Assembly (NCBI RefSeq): GCF_932526225.1
Contig: NC_064037.1
Span: forward strand, 14,149,703-14,213,702
Length of the DNA: 64,000 nucleotides
Source of the DNA: Nematostella vectensis
Taxonomy: Eukaryota > Cnidaria > Anthozoa > Actiniaria > Edwardsiidae
Reading direction: 5' to 3'
Shown: piece after piece, positions 24,801-33,900 of the stretch
How the letters are laid out: every line of letters begins with the position of its first letter
Numbering within the stretch: position 1 is the first letter of the stretch
The notes under the pieces: generated by a model
What the model was told of the DNA's origin: nothing
What the model saw: only the letters and a program-made list of their open reading frames with translations
Databases searched by the model: none
Program-made: the position numbers and the translations under genes

Positions 24801-24841
24801 CTTTCCTCCGCAACGAACACATCATCCTCATCGTCCGCCAT
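15805..24841 (-). CDS. RUSF1: RUS family member 1 (C16orf58 homologue)
   Basis: Minus-strand exons: 24841-24686 (ATG at 24841), 23939-23862, 23509-23395, 22898-22853, 22720-22582, 21971-21870, 21443-21373, 21147-20963 and terminal 15995-15805 (stop TGA). Splice sites are GT-AG and phases fit. Diagnostic matches to RUS1/DUF647 proteins: FLPQGYPESVSKDYLTYQFW, ITGTLATQAML, GTGMVGSILFAWMQ, SNLDCNAKKWRLFADIMND, VAGGSTRAALTQHQARR, NMADVAAKDGSQETLVNL, HLYANYCAVSSVVMETLN, then in the last exon FPDFLAGLERSGW and GPDEWRSVW. Family members are integral membrane proteins linked to UV-B/vitamin B6 responses in plants; the animal role is not settled. Between 20963 and 15995 I could not find the roughly 90-100 residues expected from human RUSF1. 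Exon 21147-20963 joins the terminal exon in frame directly. The first exon overlaps an AAAATGGCGGACG YY1-like start. Confidence 0.92.
16043..16232. mobile_element. Foldback/MITE, about 80-bp arms
   Basis: GCCCCGTGCAAACTGCGCC with GCCAGCATTGCTGGCGAATT on the left pairs with AATTCGCCAGCAATGCTGG and GGTTTGCACGGGGC on the right; the inner GACAAAGGAA/TTCCTTTGTC also pair, leaving a short loop. Located in the RUSF1 penultimate intron just upstream (minus sense) of the terminal exon. Confidence 0.85.
16270..16740. repeat. Two copies of a GGGGCTCATAAGTAGGGGCA element with an inverted segment
   Basis: About 16278-16425 and 16574-16700 share AGGGGCTCATAAGTAGGGGC, AGGATCAGGCTATTTTTAGA and CGCGGATTAGCCAATCAGAT in the same orientation. 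After them, the segment ATCTATCAGCGTCTAAGAAT (about 16431-16466) reappears reverse-complemented at about 16699-16735. Related sequence is at 39024-39050. This is an RUSF1 intron. Confidence 0.75.
17215..18842. repeat. 52-bp minisatellite, about 31 copies
   Basis: Unit GTGCGTATGTCATTGCCAAT plus TTATGTATCTTACCTCTACT plus GGCGGGAGAGGA, 52 bp. Because 52 is not a multiple of three and no frame contains a stop, three overlapping frames (up to 533 residues) stay open; none is a gene. Early copies (17215-17450) are more diverged. A 366-bp block (seven units plus an extra GA) is duplicated. It lies within the largest RUSF1 intron. Confidence 0.96.
20443..20851. mobile_element. Inverted-repeat element with GCTCGTTTCTCGAAAC ends (about 409 bp)
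   Basis: Begins GGCTCGTTTCTCGAAAC followed by CCGAGAATTCTCGGGCCCGA; ends with TTCTCGGGAGTTTCGAGAAACGGGC inverted. An internal copy of TTCTCGGGCCCGAAATT occurs at about 20640. Non-coding; in an RUSF1 intron 112 bp from an exon boundary (20963). Confidence 0.72.
22160..22260. mobile_element. Remnant of a GTGCGCGCACCC-type element
   Basis: GGTTAAGGGGGTGCGAAGAT and GTGTGCGTGCACCCCCCTGT resemble the terminal part of the CCAGGCGCGT family. Only a partial match is visible, within an RUSF1 intron. Confidence 0.35.
23098..23167. repeat. About 35-bp tandem repeat, two copies
   Basis: GGCTATTCCAGCTTGGCTAA followed by CTAAG occurs twice, with a partial third unit, in an RUSF1 intron. Confidence 0.7.
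23238..23382. repeat. Segmental duplication, copy A (intron/exon edge of RUSF1)
   Basis: About 145 bp starting CATCCTTTAGAAGGTGGATC is nearly identical to 26006-26150 in NIF3L1 intron 1, same orientation. Copy A ends 13 bp before the minus-strand exon 23509-23395. Confidence 0.88.
23655..23757 (-). mobile_element. CCGTAGCAGG-family element, internally deleted
   Basis: Bounded by GCCGTAGCAGGCC and CTCCTGCTACGGC. The interior CTTGAAATATTGGGGGCA, ATACAGAAA and GGGGCACGTGCC corresponds to the reverse complement of both ends of 51388-51561, so this is a shortened copy in the opposite orientation. Confidence 0.75.
23973..24327 (-). mobile_element. hAT-like MITE, copy 2 (355 bp), 8-bp target duplication
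   Basis: Starts TACCTGTCAACC and ends GTTGACAGGG, flanked by TAAGCCCA at 23965-23972 and 24328-24335. Its body is the reverse complement of copy 1 (4019-4335): CTCAAGGCTTGAGAATTT at one end and CTCCCGCCTAATGCGGGAG at the other. It lies in RUSF1 intron 1. Confidence 0.88.
24367..24451. repeat. Imperfect hairpin with AGGGGTAGCGACGGGTA arms
   Basis: AGGGGTAGCGACGGGTA is answered by TACCCATCGCTACCCCT about 50 bp later; the middle pairs weakly (CGAAATTTTAA region). Located in RUSF1 intron 1. Confidence 0.6.
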
Positions 24842-25114
24842 TTTGTTCTACATAGAAAAAATCACATAGCCGATTGCGGGTTTCCTGTGTGTCTGATATT
24901 CACAGTAAAGTTGTGTTTGTAACAAAAATAAAACAACTAAATGTCACTTATTTTGCGATGCCACCGCGTCTAAATTGTACTCAATCTTATATATTTTTAT
25001 TTAAATTTTATTAGTCTTTGCCTAAGTGGGAAAATGAAGGTTGGGTCTCCTGTGTTAGACTGAATGGGAGGTTCCAAGGTAGTAAAAAGAACCAAAATAA
25101 ATGTGTAGAAAACG
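24842..25114. promoter_or_regulatory. Bidirectional promoter region RUSF1/NIF3L1
   Basis: Only 273 bp separate the two divergent start codons. On the RUSF1 side the start is embedded in AACAAAATGGCGGACG, which matches the YY1 consensus AAnATGGCGGC typical of animal housekeeping genes. No TATA box is evident on either side. Transcription start sites cannot be placed from sequence alone. Confidence 0.6.
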
Positions 25115-28100
25115 ATGCTTTCTAGATTTCTTGTTACTCGTCACGCTGTAAGATTAAGACCACTTTGCCTTTCATCTGTGCATCAAATGGATCTAAAGGA
25201 AGTTGTTTCCAATCTTGAATCCTGGGCGCCCACATCATTAGCGGAAAAATGGGATAATGTTGGTTTGTTAGTCGAACCCTCCGGGCAACATAATGTAAGG
25301 TCGATCCTCCTGACCAATGACTTGACCGAAAAAGTGCTCCAAGAAGCCATAGAGAAGCGCGCCAACATGATCATTAGCTACCATCCACCGATATTTGTAC
25401 CACTAAAGCGACTTACTTCTAAGAGCTTCAAAGAGAGAATCATTGTTAAAGCTATTGAGGAACGTATAGCTATTTATTCCCCACACACAGCTTTCGATGC
25501 AGTCTTTGGTGGCGTTAATGATTGGCTGGCTAAAGGTCTAGGACGTGGCTCTGTAGATCCAATAACATATTCAATGGAAGCATGTGTCAAGGGGTGTGAT
25601 TATAATGTCACGGCAATTGCCCCGTCTACCGAGGCAGCTGAAAAGATAAATAGTCAAATCAACTCCCTTGGTGGTATTGGGTCTAATAGTATTGGAAAGA
25701 CTGAGAGGTTTGTTTTATTAATGCTTTCTATTGTCTATTATTTGGTTTATTTGAATATATGATTATTTGAATCTATACAAAGGCTATAGCACCTAAAGCC
25801 CAGCTCAAACAGCACCAGATTTGCTGGTGGGGCGTTTGCCCACCAAAGCTGTGTTCAACATGTCCATCATGAAAAATGGTGTAGTATGGATGTATAAGGG
25901 CATGCCTACCACCTTTGGGGAGTCAGGATGGATGGCTTGCTCATGACCCAAACATTTTTTAGAACCTATCCATTTAACCCAGGGGGGATTTTGATAAAAA
26001 AAGACATCCTTTAGAAGGCGGATCATGTCATTAGAAGAACAGGAGAAAATCTTTTGATGGAAAGGGGATAAACTGTAGGTATATGTTCCTTGCAATTTTC
26101 ATGCACTTGTAGCATTTTAGTAACTGATGATGGCAATGCTGTTGCTTTGTTGTGGTGGAAGAAAGTTTTAACCCTAAGAGATAGCGAATCGAGAAAAAAA
26201 AATAAAACAAACATTAAACACCTCTTAGAAATAGCAGTTGGTCAAATTTTATACCCTAAAGGATAACAGAATCCGGAAAAAGGCTAAACATCCCCTTAGG
26301 AATAGCAGTTGGTCAAATTTTATACCCAGAGAGATAGCAAAATTGTAAAAAATCCTTCAACATCCCTTAAGGGATTGAAGCTGGCCGAAATTTTATACAC
26401 TAAAAGATAGGTCGACCACCCCTGTCTACTTTTCTGGAGAGTCCCCTCTGGGCCATTAAACAGCCAAAAATGTCTTAACTGGAAAGCAGAGAATAAGAGT
26501 GAGTGGGAGGGAACAGGGCACTGTTGCCAACTTCTATCGATATCTCTTTATAAATATTACTAAGGCTAGAAGGAGTGAGTGGCTTTGCTCAAGTGTACCT
26601 TGCATTCTAGCCTCCCTCGCAGGGGTTTTTAGGCAGGTCGCGAGGGAGGCTATATGCAGGTGTATACTTATTAAATTTGGTGTATGCAATACCATCTTAT
26701 ATTTGCTGCAAAACAAAACATGATGACAGTCAAAACTCACCCTCACTTCAATGTCTGCCAGAGTTGAGCTGCACTCTATTCATATGCCTTAACTTTACTA
26801 ATACTCCACCAACCAAATAGTTGTTCGTACAATGTTCATACGTTTTTCACTCTTAGGTTTGGAGACCCGGCATTACCTAAGATTGTGACACTTTGTTCAG
26901 GCGACACTCTAAGTGCTGTGATGCAGATACTGCAGAGTTACACTATCTACTACTTGGAAATCTACCCACTAGCAAAGGTATGTAGGGCCCAAGTGGTTAT
27001 ACGCAACTTTAGACAAGCACTAGGTTATACCAGTCCAGATATATGATGAAAGTATTTCTAATGGTAGCGTATTATCGTGGTAGTTGAACCCTCTGAATTA
27101 ACTCATATACTGTAAATGATCTAAATTTCAATGGTCTCCGTGGGGTGGGGGGGCTCAATAGATAGGAGGCATTTATTAGAAAGGGGCGTTTTACAAACTA
27201 TAACAATATCACAAACCCAAGTGCAGTGGGGCTCTAGTCTCAGTCAGGATCATTATAGCTTATGTAGCAAGTGTCTTGACAATAAGCAAGTCTCACCCAT
27301 TATAAGCCAAACCCAGATTAATTAAATTTGATTTATATCATCAAAATTCCTATGTCGCTTGTTTTTAAGCTGGCAGGAAGGGTAAGGGGGGGTATTAAAT
27401 AGAGGGGGGCGTTTGTCAGAGAGGGGCGTTCATTACAAATTTATATGCTTAGTGGGGCGTTCTGAGATAGGAGGTGTTCTTTAGATAGGGGGTGTTTATT
27501 AGATCATTTACAGCAGTAGAGCAAATGAGAAAGACTACAGTAGATATACATTGGGCCTGTTATGCACTAGCTAAGAGAGAGATGAGCGAAATGCTGGCCT
27601 ACCAAATTTACTTATTAATTTTCTACCAAATTTACAGAACATGAGATGTAGGCATTGTTTTATCTCTGATAGATAAAACATGTTAGCTAGTTAGAGAATT
27701 GCTGAATAGAGGTGTTCAGCTTAATTGGTAGCCATTTGGTAGAGGTAGCACAGTATTTTGCTCTTTATGATGAAAAGTAGGCTAAGTTTGCCCTCCTAGC
27801 TACAGAAAGAAGCCTTAGCAATCAAAGTCCAGTTTTGAAATAATTTATAATAACTTTCACTATATAACATGATTTTTTTTATTTTCTAGAAACCCATACC
27901 TGGTACTGGTAGTGGTAGATTATGTACTCTGGACACACCAGTAACACTACCTGACATCATCCACCGCATCAAGAAACACCTGCAGCTGTCCCATCTACGT
28001 GTGGCTTATGCCCCCTCTAAGGCTAAGGACACCTTGCTGTCAACTGTTGCCCTCTGTGCGGGGTCCGGGGCCAGTGTCCTGCAGGGTGTGGCTGCTGATG

Positions 28101-28297
28101 TGTACCTGACTGGGGAGATGTCCCACCATGAGGTTCTAGAAGCTGTGTCACGTGGTGTTCATGTGATTCTTTGCGAGCACAGTAATACTGAGCGTGGTTT
28201 TCTTGTGCCGTTCAGGCAGCAGCTATATAACATGTTGAGTGGACAAGTTCAGGTGATGGTTTCTGAAACAGACGCTGATCCTCTCCTTGTTGTTTGA
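25115..28297 (+). CDS. NIF3L1: NIF3-like protein 1, complete
   Basis: Exons 25115-25707, 26857-26977 and 27890-28297 splice with GT-AG sites to 373 residues, close to the roughly 377 of human NIF3L1. The NIF3/DUF34 fold signatures are present: LAEKWDNVGLLV (residues about 42-53), the metal-ligand segment ISYHPPIF (about 87-94), SPHTAFDAVFGGVNDWL, and in the last exon TGEMSHHEVLEA with LCEHSNTERG, which carry the C-terminal metal-binding His and Glu. Family members bind a di-metal centre; their reaction is debated. Residues 1-20 are Arg-rich and acid-free, compatible with a mitochondrial presequence; an internal Met at residue 25 (MDLKEVV) is where shorter homologues begin, so both forms are possible. 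An AATAAA at 28372-28377 lies 75 bp past the stop. Confidence 0.96.
26006..26150. repeat. Segmental duplication, copy B (NIF3L1 intron 1)
   Basis: Near-identical to 23238-23382, differing at a handful of bases (GGTGGATC/GGCGGATC, GGGATATACTG/GGGATAAACTG). The matching sequence stops close to GGCAATGCTGTTGCT at both sites. Confidence 0.88.
26165..26415. repeat. About 80-bp tandem repeat, three diverged copies
   Basis: TAGCAGTTGGTCAAATTTTA followed by TACCC and AGAGATAGC/AAAGGATAAC recurs three times in NIF3L1 intron 1. Related reverse-orientation sequence is at 53455-53575 and a fragment at 33118-33180, so the unit is a dispersed repeat. Confidence 0.65.
26601..26654. mobile_element. Small palindromic element GCCTCCCTCGC...GCGAGGGAGGC
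   Basis: TAGCCTCCCTCGCAGGGG is mirrored by GTCGCGAGGGAGGCTA with about 20 bp between. A second, longer member is at 49462-49525. Confidence 0.75.
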
Positions 28298-30962
28298 TCT
28301 AGTTTGTGACAATACAGATATAAAGTAACAGTAACACTAGGACTCTCTGATGACCAGGTAGAGACTGCATGAATAAATAAAAAAAACATAAGGAACCCAA
28401 TTTTATTTTTGTTAACCTTCTGAAAAAAAAAAATCAAGAGGGATCAGGGGTTGCGGGAGCGGAGGGGCAGGGGCAGCGGGTTTCAAGCGGGATATATGCA
28501 ACTGACAACAAATTTGTTGAACAGTTCAAAATCCAAGCGTTCTTATTAAAAGCATTTGGAACCACCACCCACCCTCCCCCCTAAAACCACCAACCATCCC
28601 TCCCCCTGGAACCACCACCCGCCCCTTTCCCCCAATTTCCCCCCCCCCCCACCCCCCCCTACACTTATGGGACCATTCCGCTGCCCCTGGAATAAAAGAA
28701 TAAAATAAAAAGGATGACATCTCGCCAAGCGAAAGCTTACTGTTATGCGATCGAGCCGTTCACAAAGCAAAGCATTCAAGGAAAAAGTATGAAATTTGCT
28801 AGTATGAGCAAATATAATATTCAAGGGAGCGACAACAAGTTAAATAATGTCATTCAACCACTACTTTATTGTTGTTTACCATTGAAAATACATCGGTTTA
28901 TTTGCAAGAATAATAACCATCTACGAATGAAGTTTAATACCCTTTTAACGATATTTTATTGAAAGCATCTCAGCCACATGCTTGAATTAGCCGATGGAAA
29001 TGGATTCTTTGAGTGAGTCAGTATTGCCCGGGAGCATGAAATGGCGGCGTGATTGGCCTTCTTTAACTGAATGTCTGCGCGCGCAAATACCAGTCAAACA
29101 CACCAATAGTCGATCCACGAGGCCCCAGCATGTACTGGTATTGTGCTAATGTTGGGTGTCCTAGTGGGTCACCATGCGCTGGCCTTAACCCCATTATACC
29201 CCGACACCTGGAACTGAGTTATGGTATCACCATTCGTAGGGATAGCCTTTTGGCAGACCCAGCAAGTTCACAATGAAGAATTCCAAAACATGCTTTTCGT
29301 TACAATAAATCAATTTCACGTCTGAGACGATATGAGTTTTCACAAGGCTGAAATCGCCCCCCTTTTTGTTCATATGATTGACAGCCGTGCAGTGCCTTTT
29401 TAAGTCGTGCGCTATTTTTAAGTAACAGGTGGCCCCATTAGCTTTCGATTTTTTTTCTGGTGCTGTTAAAACGACTTTTTGTGCGGTCACAATGTTCTTT
29501 TTATACCTATTTTTTGTTATATTATCTTTTATTCATTTTTAGTACGCTTTTTATATTTTTTGTCTTATGTTCTTATTTATTTTAATTTTACTAATTGATA
29601 CGGTTACGTCTCACTCTCTTATTGAAAGATATTTATTGCACTTATTAAAGGAAAATCGGTCTGCTGGTCCGTGCATCGGAATTTTATTTAAGCATCGCGT
29701 TTACAATTCTAAGTGATTTGGTGATTGTTTTTCATGTCTTTGATAAATATTTACCGTCAAAGCGTGGCGTAAGTAAACTTGCAAAAAAGCATTCCTCGGC
29801 ACAGAATAACCAAAATGACCGCTAATTTTATACTCCTTGAAAAATTAAATGTTTAATTGTATTAGAATTACGGCGAAACTGTGCATTGTTCATTGTGATA
29901 AAGAATCGAAAAAAAAAGGACTGGTATTCGTTACCGAGCACGTGGCTAAAAACTCAAGACAAAACGGCATAAAGTTGTGCAAAATACACAGCAACATGGC
30001 CTGCACATTGTTCTATTGTTTATTTAAGCCTCAAAACACATACAATACGCATTGCATTATTACGGCGAGGCCCTATACAGTAGTAGTGAACTAGCGGAGC
30101 CAGTTCGAGAACTAAACTGCGAGTGAGCAATCGCTATATCTAAACGGTAGGTGACACGTGATTTATTCACGTCGAATTTCCGGCTTTCGGAATCCAACCT
30201 TTGGACATACAAATATAATCTTAGGATTTCTGTTTTAGAATAGAGTATCAGTCTCTTATTTTAACGGAACGAGGAAATAAGATTATACTTATTTTTTTAC
30301 CCACTTTGGAGTGTCACAAAACCTCGGTTGATAAACAAGATTTTTGCTGTAACTATTGATAAAAAAATTTAGCAACACTCTCGGCGGCTAATTGGAAGTC
30401 CCTTGCTTTTTTTAGTTGCCAGTAATCATTATCATTCACTTGACTATATTTATTTTTCTGTGAGTTTTACTTTTGGGCAAAGCTAATAAAGTAAAACGAT
30501 GAAAATAAAGTAAAGTTACGACAATATTTTTTTTCATAAATCCGCGAAACAAAGTGTAATATTGAAAGTGTAGCATTGAAGCGGCTAGAAGAGAACATAA
30601 ACAACAGTTCAAGATGGTACAAAGATTCCACCGGTTTATAAAAAACACCGAGTGGCATTCTGTTTTTCACCCTCAAGGGTAGGGTGGGAACAGCTTTGAC
30701 GCGTCACGCTTCGCGGTGCTCTTTGTCTATTGTGTTTGTCCTTGTGTTTGGCTCCCATAACAACTATCGTAACACATAAAGTCACGCTGCGGTGTCGCCG
30801 TGCATTGCTCTTTATTGGAAAAGCTTGTTCTTTTGGTCAATAACGCTAGTTTGTTTGATAACTTTTGAGTTAATTGAAATGAAACAATTTGATTGTTTTA
30901 TATTTGTGAAAGTCATTCAACGATTCGGAAAGCCAATTTAGTGTTGTTGTTGTGTTCTTACA
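28298..30962. other. Intergenic between NIF3L1 and the TRP channel gene
   Basis: Holds the NIF3L1 polyadenylation signal (28372-28377), a C-rich stretch at 28560-28660, a CCAGGCGCGT-family remnant at 28846-29065 and AT-rich DNA toward the TRP start. Small frames at 29227-29490 (minus) and 29849-30094 (plus) have no recognisable features and are not called. Confidence 0.5.
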
Positions 30963-33900
30963 ATGAAACAGGCCCGTGTGCATCCTCTACCAAGACCTGA
31001 AGAAGCACAAGAAATGCGTGAGTTAAATTACTTTAGGGATACGAGATCAGGCTCGACGAATAGCTGGACTCGTATTCGTAAAGGAGTCCATTCGCTTTCA
31101 AAGTGGAAACACTACAACAACTACATGCGAATAGATAACAACGCGAATTCGAATCGTGGTGATGGACCAGGTCCCCGAGACAGAGCGAATATTTACCGTC
31201 GACAGGAGAGCAAAAAGTCTCAATGTGCCTTGGATAGCGATGTAGAAGACTTAGGAAAAAGCAACTATATTTTAACGGATACACAAGGCTACGTGAAACC
31301 GCTTCCGATCGTCCAAAACGGGTCGCAGTCGGTCGCACCACTTGCCAGCAGTAGGGCCATGTTAATCTACTTCGCGAAATTGGCCAAGGCCAGTGTGGAA
31401 GAGGAGCAAGAGTTAGATTTTGACTTTTTAGAGGAGTTAATTCAGGACGGGGCCGATGTGAATTTCAGTGATCGGCACGGGCAGACGATATTGCACGAAG
31501 TTGCAAGGATATGGCATCCGGATGTAGCTAAGTTTATCCTGGAAAATGGAGGCAAAGTCAACGTTTCTGACAGCTACGGAAGGACACCGTTACATGTCGC
31601 CGCTGCTGTAGATTACCCAGAAATGGTCGAGTTCCTTTTCCAGAATGGAGGTAAACATAGAAAATTAGACCAAATTCGTGCAAAGTAATATTTGCTTATT
31701 TATTTGCTAAGATAAAATCGACTTTGTTTTGAGTGTTTTATTTTCGGGGAACATTAATTACTCTCCTATAAAAATTATTAGTAATAAATTAGTTTTTAAA
31801 AATCTATGTCAATATCTGTCACTTTTATAACCTTAAACCTCTAGAGAATTTTCATTTGCTTTTAAAAATATACATATTTAGCCTCTACTAATCTTAAAAA
31901 GTGTTCTTGTAAGGAAGTTATTTATCCCCAGGACTTCAAGGATATAATTGCTGCAAATGAGATTATGACAGGGAGGGGTTTTTGAGGATCTAGATAAAGA
32001 ATAACTTTCTTTTTCCATATAGCTGATCTAGAAGCTAAGACAACAGGAGAGCAGCAGACACCCACACATTATGCTGCCAAGAATGATGCTACAAAGTCCC
32101 TGAAGGTTTTGATAAAGTTGGGTGGAAACATGGACGATAGGGATTATAAGGGGAGAACTCCCCTTCAAGTTGCGGCAGAGCTTGGTAAGTCAACAACTGG
32201 AATGAATGGCAGGGGTGGATGCAGAGGGTCAGACTATTTATTGGAGGAATATTCTCTACTTCCTAGGATTTATTTCAATAAAGTTTTGAATTACTCTATA
32301 TCAGTATAAGCCCCATTATATAAATCTCCATTGTATAAATCTTTATGGAGTGGCATTTAGAACTCATTAACACTTCTGTGATGCCCATTCATTAAACCTC
32401 TTTTTATCATCATAAGTAATAGCACTACAATCAACATTTGTTATGATTGTGTTTCATTTGTTTTTATGTCTTTTTTTCTTATGAATACTGTTTTCATTTC
32501 TCATAATCACATTTTATTTTCATTATTATTTTTAATTTCTTATAACTGTTGGTTGTGCCCTCATGGACTTTTATTACAGTCTTGAAGGCATCAATAATCT
32601 TAACAAGGGTTCACTGTATATGCCTTTTTTTCATGTCTGCTCTGAAGAAGATAAAACTCTGGCAAAGTCAGCTTCAAGTTTATGCTGTACCCTATCCAGT
32701 AGTCTTAAGGTCACCTGTACTTGGGTGTTTCAATGATGTTATTTGTCCGATTGATATATCCTTTTATATCATTTTTACAGATCGTTCTGAGACGGCAAAG
32801 TTCTTGATTGATCAAGGCACTGCTGCAGGCGTCCAGGACACTAGCGGCAACTGTTCACTGTCAATCATGATCTCTAAGATGCCGCCTGTTGCTAAGGAAG
32901 CATTAGATCAATTCCATACCACTGACAGGGCAAATCGCAAGCAGTACTACTACCTAAATTACCTTGAGCCAGACCTTCCTGAGAATGGTGAGTACAGTTA
33001 GAGTAGTTAGATGTATTGAAAATAGGAGGGGGGGGGGTCTCCAACAAAAACAGACACTGGTGGTCATGAGCAAAATCAATTTGAGACCCAATAAAATGTA
33101 GCAGAATTGATATAATCTTTGAACACCACCTAAGGGATAGCATTTTGTAGAATTATATACCCCAAAATACCACCCCTGTCTTCTATTATATACCAGCAGG
33201 GGTATTGGAAAGGGGGGTTAATCTGTGTACCAATTTTTTTGGCCGTATTTCCTCCCTTACATCTCAAGGCCTAATCAGCCCTGATAGTTTGTTTTATTTA
33301 TTTGGAAATTTCGCTCATTGCATTTATTTCTTAGAGAGAAGACTAGTTTTGGTTACACACCCAAAAGGAATCTTCCTCTCCCTTCCCCCTCTCAGCTACC
33401 AAAAAGGAATCTTCCTCTCCCTCCCCCCTCTCAGCTGCCAAAAAGGAATCTTCCTCTCCCTCCCTCCTCTCAGCTACCAAAAAGGAATCTTCCTCTTCCT
33501 CTCCCATCTCAGCTGCCAAAAAGGAATCTTCCTCTCCCTCCCCCCTCTCAGTTACCAAAAAGGAATCTTCCTCTCCCTCCCCCTCTCAACTACCAAAAAT
33601 GAATCTTCCTCTCCTCCCCCCCCCCCCCCCCCCCGCTCTCAGCTGTCAAAAAGGAATCTTCCTCTCCCTCCCCCCTCACAGCTACCAAAAAGGAATCTTC
33701 CTCTCCCTCCCCCCTCTCAGTTACCGAAAAGGAATCTTCCTCTTCCTCCCCCCTCTCAGCTGCCAAAAAGGAATCTTCCTCTCCCTCCCCCCTCACAGCT
33801 ACCAAAAAGGAATCTTCCTCTCCCTCCCCCCTCTCAGTTACCAAAAAGGAATCTTCCTCTCCCTCCCCCCTCTCAACTACAAAAAAGGAATCTTCCTCTC

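Noticed and set aside
24536..24841. 101-residue frame as a separate small gene
   Set aside because: Only its first 52 codons (to 24686) are coding, as RUSF1 exon 1; the rest is intron.
29105..29225. Possible structured RNA gene (GC-rich, stem-like)
   Set aside because: No match to tRNA, 5S or snRNA consensus that I could establish by eye.
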